64,000 nt of DNA from assembly GCA_902806575.1 (NCBI GenBank), contig CADCXD010000003.1, forward strand, positions 124,001 through 188,000, read 5' to 3'. Source of the DNA: Jackrogersella multiformis (Eukaryota > Ascomycota > Sordariomycetes > Xylariales > Hypoxylaceae). The notes under the pieces are model-generated. The model worked only from the letters and a program-made list of their open reading frames with translations, searched no databases and was not told the DNA's origin. Below are positions 11,059-22,135 of the stretch, piece by piece. Position 1 is the stretch's first letter, and the number at the start of each line of letters is the position of its first letter. A program made the translations under genes and the position numbers.

Positions 11059-14000
11059 ATGGGAAGCATTAGCGACGAGTTGGCCACCGAGCCCATTGCC
11101 ATCATCGGCATGAGCTGCAAGTTCGCAGGAGATGCTTCCAGCACCAAGGGACTGTGGAAAATGTTGGCTGAAGGTAGGAGTGCATGGACTGAAATTCCAT
11201 CGTCAAGATTCAATCTGAGCGGGGCTTATAATCCCAAGTATGAAAAGCTCAGCACCGTAAGTCTTTGGTAGAAATTAAGATATGTATTCAATGCTAATGG
11301 CTCTCAAATTAGACACATGTGCGGGGAGCACACTTTGTAGATGAGGATATAGGGCTTTTCGATGCGGCGTTCTTTAATTATTCGACGGAAACTGCGTCGG
11401 TGAGAGAAGAATTATACCCTGTTAGGTGAGAAAAGGAGTTGACTTACATGATGTGTAGAGCATGGATCCCCAATTCCGGCTCCAGTTGGAATCTACATAC
11501 GAGGCACTGGAGAATGGTGAGTGATCAAGGGGCCAAAGCGGCCAAGTCCAACCTGCAATATTGACAGCTGCTAATTTTCTGTCTCACGAAACAGCTGGTC
11601 TTTCCTTGGATAAAGTTGCGGGCTCCAACACTTCCGTGTTCGCAGGCCTTTTCTTCCATGATTACAAAGAATCTTTGGTCCGCGATGAGGACAATATACC
11701 GAGATTCTTCTCTACAGGTACAGGCTCGGCTATGGCATCAAATCGCATCTCTCACTTCTTTGACCTTCGAGGAGCTAGTATGACGGTGGACACTGGTTGT
11801 TCCACTACTCTGGTAGCATTACATCAGGCAGTCCAAAGCTTGAGGACCGGCGAGGCAGAAATGTCTCTCGTCAGTGGCTCCAATGTGCTACTCAACCCGG
11901 ACATGTTTAAGGCTATGGGGTCAATAGGGTAGGCTTCGAATAACCCTAACTCTGACTTTCAGGGGATCCGGTAGAGCTAATATGTCTGGCCAGTTTCTTA
12001 TCTCCAGATGGTAAGTCATATGCCTTCGATTCGCGGGCAAACGGTTATGGTCGCGGCGAGGGTTCGGCAGCGGTCGTGATAAAACGTCTGAAGGATGCTA
12101 TCGCGGCGGGCGACCCTATCCGGGCCGTCATCCGCGAGACGCTACTCAACCAAGACGGCAAAACCGAGACCATCACCTCGCCGAGTCAGGAAGCCCAGGA
12201 AGTCTTAATCAGCAACTGCTATCGTAAAGCTGGGATTGATCCGCTCAGCGTACAGTACTTCGAGGCGCACGGGACAGGCACGCCAACCGGCGACCCAATA
12301 GAGGCACGAGCTGTTGCAGCCGCACTTGGGAAATTCCGGAGAGCGGATGACCCATTATACATAGGCTCAGGTAAGAAAAGTCCTTCTAATTTAATGCCCC
12401 ATGTCAATACCTCGTACTGATGCCTCACTTGTTCCCGCGCGTAGTGAAAACAAACATTGGCCATACCGAAGCAGCGAGCGGACTGGCGAGCCTAGTCAAG
12501 GTGGTATTGGCTCTCGAGAAAGAAATGATCCCGCCCAGCATTAACTTCGAGAAGACAAATCCCCAGTTAGCCTTAGACGAGTGGCATCTGAAAGTTCCCA
12601 CCGGGTTACAGCAGTGGCCCGCGGCGCCTAGTGGTGTGCGGCGTGCCTCGATCAATAACTTTGGCTTTGGTGGAAGCAACGCACACGTTATCCTAGAACA
12701 AGCTGATTCATGGCTTCCAAGTGCCCATAGAATCAACAGGACTAACGGTACTAATGGACAAACAAACGGTGCGAACGGCAGTGCGCCGGCGAAGTATAAG
12801 ACGAAAGTCCTTATCCTTAGCGGTAAGGGCGAGAAGACCTGCCAAAGGATGATTTCGGACCTCAAGGAATATCTGGAACAAAGCAAGCCAGAGGACGAGG
12901 AAAAATTCTTGCAGAGCCTCTTATATACGCTAGGCCAACGTCGCACCTTATTTCCATGGGTTGCAGCGCACGTAGTTCCGTTCACATACGGCATTAGTGA
13001 AGTTATTCAAGCCTTAGACTCGCCCAAATTTAAACCTAGCCACACATCAGGCCGGCCAAGAATCGGGATGGTATTTACGGGCCAGGGTGCGCAGTGGCAT
13101 GCCATGGGCAGAGAGCTCATTGTCGCTTACCCCCTATTCAAGAAGTCGCTCCAAGAAGCCGATGGATACTTGATGCAGCTAGGAGCAGAGTGGTCCCTGC
13201 TAGAAGAGCTGTCCCGGGACGCTGAGACGACGAGGGTCAACGAGACAGGCCTGAGCATCCCAATCTGCGTTGCCCTGCAGATCTCGCTAGTGCGGCTACT
13301 CCGTGCTTGGGGAGTCACACCTACCGCCGTCACAAGCCACTCGAGTGGAGAAATCGCGGCGGCCTATACAGTGGGTGCCATGAGCTTCCGAAGGGCTATG
13401 GCGACTGCTTATTACCGAAGCGTGCTGACCGCCGACAAGGCCCTTCGTGGACCTGTTAAAGGCGGTATGATAGCGGTCGGGCTCGGATTAGAGGATACCG
13501 AGAATTACCTTGAGCGACTAAAATGTGGTGGCAAGGCAGTGATAGCATGCGTCAACAGCCCATCGAGTATCACGGTCGCCGGTGACGTTTCTGCGGTGGA
13601 AGAAATCGAGACTATGGCTAAGACAGACGGCGTATTTGTTCGTCGTCTCAAGGTAGATACAGGATATCACTCACACCATATGAGCCCCATTGGCGATCCT
13701 TATCTCAAAGCGCTTCGCAGCATGCCAGCTGAAGAAACAAGTAATAGCTTGCTGGACTCAATCGGGTTTTCTTCCGCAGTAACTGGTTGTCGCGTAACTA
13801 GCGCCGATGAGATCGCTGACCCGGAACACTGGGTCGGGAGCTTGGTCCAGCCCGTCCAGTTTGTCGACGCCTTCACTGATATGATTCTGGGAGACTTCGA
13901 TCCTTCTGGGTCTAGTGTGGATGTTCTGATCGAAGTTGGCCCGCATACGGCTCTCGGTGGCCCTATACGCCAGATCCTCGAGCTCCCCGAGTTCAATGAC

Positions 14001-17000
14001 ATCAACTTGCCCTACTACGGCTGCCTCTCGCGTAACATGAACGCGCGAGACAGCATGCAAGCTCTCGCGGCCAACCTTCTACGTGAAGGCCATCCTCTGG
14101 ATATGGGGGCTACTAATTTCCCCTGGGGAAAGTGGCCACACGTGCGGGTGCTCACCGACTTGCCAGCGTACCCTTGGAACCACCAGACCAAACACTGGCT
14201 CGAACCTCGAGTTAACAAGGCCATACGTGACAGGGTGCAGGCGCCCAACGACTTACTAGGATCTCTAGTGCCTGGGACAAATTTGGAGGCACCATCCTGG
14301 CGACAGATTGTCCGGACCACGGAAGCGCCTTGGATTAGGGACCACGTTGTCCAGTCGAACATACTCTATCCCGGTGCTGGGTTTGTCTGCCTAGCTATCG
14401 AGGCTATCACACAGGCCACAAATATCGAGACCGAGTCTCAGATAGATAGCTCGAAGGAGATTTCAGGATATCGACTGCGAGATGTTGACATGATGCAGGC
14501 GCTTGTGATACCTGACAACGCAGAAGGTATTGAAATACAGACTACACTACGCTCAGTGAGTGATAAGGAAATCGGTCTTCGGGGTTGGAAGTACTTCGAA
14601 GTCTCCTCTGTCACAGCGGAGAACCGATGGACTCAACATGCAAAGGGCCTCATTTCAGTCGAATCCGAAGGCTCATCTCAGGCCACACCCATCAAGGGTG
14701 ATAAAAAAAGGAGTATTGCCACAAGCTACACGCGGAAAATCGACCCTAGCGAAATGTTCGCCAACCTAAGGGCGCTTGGTATCAACCACGGGCCTATGTT
14801 CCAGAATATAGAGAGTATTATCCAATCAGGCAAAGAGCCGCGGTCCGAGACGACCTTCGTTATTGCTGACACCTCCGTACTCAAAGAGCCTCAGGATAAC
14901 TACGTGCTGCACCCGACCACGCTGGACTCGATCGTCACATCTGCCTATTCAGCTCTTCCAGGAGCTGTAGCACGTGAGGACAGCGCCATGGTGCCCAGAT
15001 CTATCGAAAAGATCTGGGTATCAAGTAAAATTAGCCACGAGGTCGGCCACCGTTTCAATTCTTACCCTACGCTAAGTCGCTCCGATACCCAGAGCTTCCG
15101 GGCCGACATCTCAATTGTTAATGATAACAACAATGATGACTCTGGGGGCAACGACTTGGTACTCGAGATCCAGGGCTTTGTTTATCAATCCTTAGGACAG
15201 AATGCCACGTCCGACCAAAATAAATCATGGAAGAAGGATATATGTACCAGGGTAGATTGGGCGCCGGACTTATCTCTTGCGTCACCGGCTGCTCTCGATT
15301 CCATGAAAAATCAGCTGAGCAATGTCATTGAGCCCAGCGAAATTCAGATTATTACGGATCTCTGCCGAGTTTGCGTCTACTTCATCCAAGATGCACTCTC
15401 TGAGCTGTCCACGCGCGACGTAGACCAACTGGACGTCTATCACGCAAAATATTTGGCGTGGATGGAGGAACAAATAAAACTCGCTTCATCAGGGCTATTA
15501 GGACCAGGTAGTGCAAAATGGATGCTGGAAAGCCCCTCAGAACGGCAGCATCATATTGAACTAGTAGCTAGGGCCAGTGTCAACGGCGAGATGGTATGCC
15601 AACTAGGTCGGCATCTAGTGACCCTGCTCCGCCGGGAGAAGGCGCCTCTCGAATTGATGATGGAAGACGATCTGCTTTATAGGTATTACGAATTCGCAAT
15701 CAAGATGGAACGGAGCTCCATACAGCTCGCTAAGATGCTGCGTCATGTCATACATAAAAACCCCCGCGCGCGTATCCTAGAGATTGGCGCCGGTACTGGC
15801 GCCGCGACTCGGCATATGCTTAGAGAGATCGGAACGGCCGATTCGGGTGGTCCGCTTGCAGCGTTTTACCACTTCACCGATATATCAGCTGGGTTTTTCA
15901 GTGCCGCACGCCGGGAGTTTACGCCATGGGATGATCTGCTAGGATTCGACAAGCTTGATATCGAGCAGGACCCGACGTCCCAGGGATTCGAGCTTGGCAG
16001 CTATGACATTGTGGTTGCGTGTCAGGTCTTGCACGCGACCAAGTCCATGGCTCGCACCATGGCTAATGTGCGCAGCCTTATGAAGCCAGGCGGAACACTC
16101 CTGCTCATGGAAGCGACAAATAACCTCGTTGATCTACAGTTCGTTTTTGGCCTACTTCCTGGCTGGTGGCTCAGCGAAGAGCCTGAGAGAAAGTCCAGTC
16201 CAAACTTAACATTACCGTTATGGGACCAAGTCTTAAAGGGTGCGGGTTTTACGGGTATTGATGTCGAGAATCACGACTGCGAGGGTGATCTATACATGCT
16301 TAGCACCATTATGTCGACGGTGCCACCACTACAGTCACCTAAACTAGCGTCTGAAAGTGTCGTGATTGTTACTAGCAGCAACATGTTTCCTCAGCCTAGC
16401 TGGCTGAAATCGCTTCAACACTCCATATCGAAGGGAGGGCCTTTGCCTGTGGTGAAGAATCTTGACTCCGGAGCAGATGCAGCAACGGTATACAGGGGCA
16501 AGATCTGCGTCTTAATTGCCGAAGTTGAGCAGCATGTCCTGCGCGAAATTGACGCTGTCGCCCTAGAAGGAATTAAAACACTAGCAACTCATTGCAAGGG
16601 GTTGATCTGGGTCACACGTGGCGGCGCGGTCAACTGCGAGAATCCCAATCTCAGCCTGGGTTTTGGATTCGTCCGGTCGCTGCGGAATGAGTACGTCGGT
16701 CGGCAATACATCACGTTAGATCTAGATCCGAATGCTCCTGAATGGACCGATACCAGCATATCTGCCATCATGCAAGTCCTAAAAGCGGGCTTTGGGAATC
16801 CTGATGATCTCTATATTGCCGATGCACCCCCTGAGGAATTTGAATATGCCGAAAGAGGCGGAATTATTTTGGTTCCAAGACTGCACAAGGATGTGGCGAG
16901 AAATAAAATCATTTCTCCCGATGCAGTTAATTTCAGCAGGCCGGTGACCATTTCCGCCCAGCCGCTCTACCAGGACGATCGCCCTCTATCTATGAAGATA

Positions 17001-19376
17001 GGTATCCCAGGACTGTTAGATACTTTAGTTTTCGGCGACGATTCTCAAATGGTTGCTAACGGCGAGCCCCTTGCCCCTGACTTCATCGAGGTTGAGCCTA
17101 AAGCATATGGTGTCAACTTCCGAGACGTTAGTAAGTAGCTTCCGGATTTCATTATTGCCCCAATGCCGCTGTGTCCAATTCAATGTTCATTGTTTAGGCA
17201 TATTGCTAAGCAATATACCTTCGAGGCTCAACTAAAAAATTTCTTCCCTCGAACCGTTTTGAATGAACGACTTGCTGACCGGTGATATAGTGGTCGCCAT
17301 GGGCCAGCTAAACGAGCGTATCATGGGTCTCGAATGCGCAGGTGTGATTACACGTGTTGGTAGCAGAGCAGCGTCACATGGCTACGTCGTCGGCGATCGC
17401 GTATTTTGCCTGCTGCGTGATTCTTTTGGGAGCCGCGCTCTCGCTGAGTGGACTTGTGTCATGCACATGCCGACCGGGCTAAGTTTCGAAGAAGCCGCCT
17501 CGCTTCCCGTTGTCTTTAGCACTGCATATATCAGCCTCGTCGAGATAGCACGGCTACAACGCGGGGAGTCAGTGCTCATTCATGCAGCGGCCGGAGGGGT
17601 TGGGCAAGCCGCGATCATGTTAGCACAGAATCTTGGCGCTGAAATTTTTGCAACGGTCGGCACGCCAGATAAACGCGAGTTAGTCATGCAGAAATACGGC
17701 ATCGCTGCGGATCGTATCTTCAACAGCCGAGACATCTCATTCGCGCCTGAAGTTCTCGCCGCGACAAGTGGGCGCGGCGTTGACATTGTTCTTAACTCGC
17801 TAGCCGGACCGCTTCTACAAGAAAGTTTCAATGTACTCGCTCATTTCGGGCGCTTCGTCGAGATCGGGAAGCGCGATCTCGAGTTGAATAGCAACTTAGA
17901 GATGCGCCCATTCTCCCGCACCGCATCTTTCTCATCCTTCGATCTAATCCAATCGGAGCGTCATAAAGGGCGTGAAGTTCATCGAGTCTTAGCAGAAGTC
18001 GCACGTCTCATAGAGAACAAAGTGCTAAGACCTGTCCATCCCATCTCTGTCTACCCAATGACCGATGCATCCAAGGCATTCCGCTTATTGCAGACAGGCA
18101 AGCACGCAGGAAAGGTTGTATTATCCGTCGATCCCAACGCAATGGTTCCAGTACTGCCGCGCATACCAGCTGCCAAGCTATCCTCGGACGCATCCTACTT
18201 GCTTGTGGGCGGTGTAGGTGGAATCGGTCGCCCTGTGGCACACTGGATGATTGCTCATGGGGCAAGGAACTTGATTATCCTGTCCCGAAGCGCTGCAGTA
18301 AGCGAGAACACGGGAGAGTTCGTGGCCGAGTTGCACGAAATTGGCTGTCGGGTCAAGCCCATAAATTGCGATGTTTCTAATGCGGATGACTTGGCGAAGG
18401 CGCTGCAGGTTTGTGAAGAAGAGAGACTTCCACCCGTTCGTGGCGTTATCCAAGCTGCGATGGTTCTCCAGGTAAGCAGACACGCGCCACCAATACCAGT
18501 CGTTTCTTTTACCTAACCCTATCTAAGGATTCCATCTTGGAGCAAATGACCCACACTAGCTATGAGACTGCTATCCTACCCAAAGTCAGCGGGTCATGGA
18601 ACCTACACAAGCAATTTGAAAACTCCACCCTGGATTTTTTCGTCATGTTCTCGTCAGTGGTCGGAATCGTAGGGCTTGCCAGTCAATCCAACTACTCGGC
18701 GGGTGGCGCGTACCAGGACGCATTGGCACGATGGCGTGTGAGGCGTGGGCTCCCAGCCGTATCCATTGACCTCGGCGCGGTTAAGACTGTGGGCTACGCC
18801 TCCCAAAGGGACGGAGCGGCATCTCGCATGAGGCAAGCCGGGAGCTTAGCGTTAGATGACGAACAAGTGCTCAAGGTGCTAGAATGCGCCATCTTAACCC
18901 CCTATGACCCGCAAGTCGTTACCGGCATTAACTGCGGTCCAGGAAGCCAGTGGGATAGAAATGGCGAAGCACAACTAGGGCGCGACGCACGGTTCATGGC
19001 GCTGAGGTACCGTCAAAGCCAGCAGCAGCAGCAGCAGCACGGTGGCGTCAGCACGAATAGCAGCGAGAGCAATTCCGACTCCCTTTCGGCCCAATTAACC
19101 GAAGCAAGCACGCGTAGTGAGGCAGTACGTCTCATCGGTCAAGCCATCGCCAAGAAGTTGGCGGAGATCTTCACCATCCCTATAGCTGATATCGATCTAT
19201 CCAAGCGGCCGGGACAGTATGGGGTAGATTCGCTCGTTGCTGTAGAGCTGCGTAAGATGTTTGTCTTACACGCTGCGGTAGAAGTATCTACATTCAGCAT
19301 CATGCAATGCGCGTCGTTAGCAGCGCTCGCGAGCAGTGTGGCGGAGACGAGTAGGCATGTAACAGCGTTGTTGTAG
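11059..19376 (+). CDS. highly reducing polyketide synthase
   Basis: Iterative type I HR-PKS, 2589 residues after splicing. Exons: 11059-11256, 11313-11399, 11459-11516, 11595-11928, 11994-12370, 12445-17130, 17291-18471, 18528-19376. Domains: KS about 11-437 (Cys183 in DTGCSTT, His318 in EAHGTGT, His358 in NIGHTEA); a Thr-Asn-Gly-rich linker near residues 450-460; AT about 550-925 (Ser651 in SHSSG); DH (His985, Asp1179 in HPTTLDS); C-methyltransferase with ILEIGAGTG at about 1462-1470; ER about 1867-2186 (HAAAGGVGQAA at about 2011); KR (GGVGGIG near 2219, Tyr2363); a polyQ linker; ACP with Ser2542 in GVDSL. No thioesterase, reductase or acyltransferase domain follows the ACP, so release must happen in trans. 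All catalytic centres look present. Variants are the first Gly of the AT motif replaced by Ser, Ser for Gly in the DH HxxxGxxxxP motif, and Gly at KR Tyr+4. The product cannot be predicted. Confidence 0.95.
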
Positions 19377-19773
19377 ATGGGCGTTTATTCAAGCATGTTT
19401 ACGATATTGTTGTGAATTATCAAAAGAAGGAATTAAAGAAATGGATGTGAATAAATTAAGAGGGGGGGAGGAAGAGCTTAGGTAAGTACCTAGGTTGGTA
19501 CCTAGGTACCTATTTGGATTAAGGGTACCTAGTAAAGTGGGTCTCAAGATTATTCAGAGTTTACCTAGTAGGAACGGCTAAGTACCTAGGTACCTAGGTA
19601 GGTGCCTACAACATATTCGATATTTCATATTCGATATTCGATATCACCTACTTCATATTCCCGAATAGCCTCTTTAATGTGAATACGAAAGTAAAAACCC
19701 CTTACCTACCTGGTCGCGAAGGCAGGCGGGATCTTTATTAGGTAGCTTAATTCGTTTATCTCGGCGATACGTT
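19377..19773. other. intergenic with palindromes and ATTCGATATT repeats
   Basis: Short spacer after the PKS. It contains clustered TACCTAGGTACCTA palindromes (about 19483-19512 and 19580-19603), then an imperfect repeat of ATATTCGAT/ATTCGATATC at about 19613-19645. No gene is seen. Confidence 0.5.
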
Positions 19774-20376
19774 ATGCCCACCCAGCTCCCAGTCCTCACC
19801 ATCGCTGACGCACCCGCTTGGTCTACCTGGCTAGTGCGCGGCGGCGGCACATCTAAGGGTGTCTGGTTAACACTAGCCAAGAAAGGCACGGCAGTACCGA
19901 CCTCACTTACATACGCCCAGGCGCTCGACGAAGCATTGTGTCACGGCTGGATCGATGGGCAGGTCCGCAAGGGTGATAGTACGTCTTATGTGCAGCGATT
20001 CACACCGCGAGCGGCACGAAGCTGCTGGTCCAAACGCAATGTTGAACACGTCGCCAGGCTCGAGCGCGAGGGCCGGATTACCGAGGCCGGCCGCCGCGCC
20101 GTTGAAGCTGCAAAGGCTGATGGCCGCTGGGAAGCCGCCTATGCGGGATCTGCGACGGCGGAACTGCCTCCTGACTTTCTCGCGGCCGTTGCGGCCGTCC
20201 CTGCTGCTCAAATTAACTACGAGGCTCTAACGCGGCAGAACCGCTTTATCATTTACTACCGTTTGAACTCGCTCAAGACCAAGGCCGGACGTGAGAGAAA
20301 TATTGCTACATTCGTTAACATGCTGGCGCGCGGGGAGACACCTTATCCGCAGAAGCGCCGTGGGCAAGCCTCCTAG
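19774..20376 (+). CDS. YdeI/OmpD-associated-like protein
   Basis: Single-exon gene, 200 residues, resembling the YdeI/OmpD-associated family, widespread in bacteria and scattered in fungi, with no settled biochemical role. Visible family features: an N-terminal segment with WLxxxGGTSKGVWL, then the core ALDEALCHGWIDGQ at about residues 50-63, a basic motif around FTPRAARSCWSKRN, and the C-terminal tail RQNRFIIYYRLNSLKTKAGR before a basic end. There is no signal peptide or membrane segment. It lies about 400 bases downstream of the PKS on the same strand, so co-regulation is possible. The lack of introns, unlike all neighbours in the cluster, fits a bacterial origin but does not prove it. A role in the pathway (for example self-protection) would be speculation. 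Confidence 0.75.
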   Translation: MPTQLPVLTIADAPAWSTWLVRGGGTSKGVWLTLAKKGTAVPTSLTYAQALDEALCHGWIDGQVRKGDSTSYVQRFTPRAARSCWSKRNVEHVARLEREGRITEAGRRAVEAAKADGRWEAAYAGSATAELPPDFLAAVAAVPAAQINYEALTRQNRFIIYYRLNSLKTKAGRERNIATFVNMLARGETPYPQKRRGQAS

Positions 20377-21539
20377 GTATTTAAGAGTTTGAGAGCAAGT
20401 AGATCGTGAAAATATCTAGCAGGATCTATTTTAAGACAGCTCCCCATGACAACATGAACCAAATTCTGAGTTTGACTTTAAAATAACGACAAGAGAAGCT
20501 GAATAACATCACCATAACCATTGCATGGCATGTTATAATAAATAGTACTCTTAGCCTTTCCTACCTTAATAATTCATCCCCTTTTAATTTACAAAAGTAA
20601 TAAAGTACTTACCTAGGTATGTACGTACCTTAAATGATATTTTTAATCCGCAATAAAACGAACATCGTTGCTTCAACAATCCGTATTTCCTCACTAACCA
20701 TAGTCATGGACACCCCTTTAACTCACCACAGTTATAACACCCATCCACATCACAAAAAATACACACCACGTATGTACCTTACCAATATACCTTGATTACA
20801 TCACAATAATCTTCATATATGGATATCACACTTGAAATGTGAGAAAAGGAGATATCAAGGGTATTACTACGAGGAGGTAGATGTTGTGACCAGGGAATCG
20901 TCAGGATAACAAAGGGTGTTGCTTGGATAATAATACCTCATAAGTATACTTAGGTTCGTATATACCTAGGTACGTATGAGACATCATGTGCTTCATTTGC
21001 TATATTTATTACGGCTAGTGGTATTATTGTCACGCTATGCGGAAGCTCAGGCGTATTAGTAGATCGATACTGCCAGGGAAAAGTGAATATATTCCCTTTC
21101 TATACATATTAGATCATCTAGCCAGTTTGATCCAACTATCTAAGTATTTGGTCCTATCCTCACTAACCTGCCCCTTGCCAAAAGAAAATCCAACGAGTCA
21201 ATCGCTGCCAAGACTGCCAGCTAGAGAAATGATAAGTGCAACGACACCACGGTAGCCTCGGTCGCGCAGCTGGAGGATGGCAACTTAAACATCAAAAACA
21301 ACGAATATTAAAACATCATACTTATCGAAACGACTAACCATATTAGCAGTATGGCCAATTATCCTCTGTGTTGCAGCACCACGTCTACTATATAAGCAGA
21401 AGAGCAAGATAGGATATTCTAATTCATATCGGCCCTCATCTTCGTCGCCTTGTCGCCTCCTCCTCCAGCTGACATAGCCATACTACAAACGCTAGGTAGC
21501 TTCAATATATCAGATGTTTCCGTTAACCTACCTAGGTAG

Positions 21540-21740
21540 GTAGGTATAAGGTATAATCTCCGCCGAGAGTTGGTCCGGGTTGGAGAGTCCATGGCCTTCT
21601 TCACCGAGGGCGATCCCAAGTCGCCAAATCAAATCAGAAACGCTGCATACCTAGGTAACATATTACGGAGGAATGACCCTAAAGCAACTTGGAAGTCTAA
21701 GTATTCGTTACTAGATGAAAATCAAGCCAACTTTTTTTAA
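21540..21740 (+). pseudogene. possible orphan exon or gene remnant
   Basis: An open frame of 66 codons ending in TAA, with an in-frame ATG at 21591 (49 residues from there). Its composition is protein-like (LVRVGESMAFFTEGD, then RNAAYLGNILRRNDPKATW), unlike the low-complexity AT-rich translations around it. I do not recognise the family. A stop codon lies immediately upstream inside a CCTAGGTAGGTAG run, and I found no convincing partner exon. It may be a decayed cluster gene, a last exon whose start I cannot find, or chance. Confidence 0.25.
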
Positions 21741-22070
21741 ATAACCAACTACATAGCCACACCTTGCCAACGTACCTATTATAAAAAGCTCCAGTAAATT
21801 TCACCAACGCTCAAAAAACCTCAGAATAGGTTCCAAGATAAGGTCATATTTGGGCATCAAGCACCGCCCGGCATCGGCAAAGCCAAGTAAGAGATATGGC
21901 ATTAACAGAGCTCCGGGGCTCCGTGTTGCGGTTGCGGGGCTTCCATACAACGTTAGTATAAGGCTCAATATAGGCCCTATCAGTTTAGATCGGGTTTATA
22001 CCTACATATAATAGGTATCAGTGGATACTCCGTATCTATACAGGTACGAAAGAGTGATCAATGCCATACT

Positions 22071-22081
22071 ATTATATAAGG
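22071..22081 (+). promoter_or_regulatory. TATA box of the DUF3445 gene
   Basis: ATTATATAAGG about 57 bases upstream of the start codon at 22136, a normal fungal core-promoter distance. It supports the chosen short first exon. Confidence 0.45.
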
Positions 22082-22135
22082 GCACAACATTTTTGGGGTT
22101 CGTATTTGGCATAATTTGATATCGAGATTCACAAC

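Larger units (their letters stand above)
20377..22135. other. intergenic with one possible coding remnant
   Basis: AT-rich spacer with TACCTAGGTA palindromes at about 20610-20616, 20966-20972 and 21527-21545. A protein-like open stretch at 21540-21740 (entered separately) is the only coding hint. A TATA box (ATTATATAAGG) at about 22071-22081 lies some 57 bases before the next start codon. Confidence 0.5.

Noticed and set aside
11798..11800. Possible inactive KS because of the DTGCSTT motif
   Set aside because: The catalytic Cys and both His are present, and Thr-Thr variants occur among fungal reducing PKSs.
11257..12444. Apparent breaks in the 5' part of the PKS, as if a pseudogene
   Set aside because: All five interruptions are phase-correct GT-AG introns of 56-78 bases; the joined KS domain is complete.
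17131..17290. Apparent split of the PKS into two genes at the ER domain
   Set aside because: A 160-base intron joins NFRDV to MVAMGQLNERIMG in phase, restoring a normal ER sequence.
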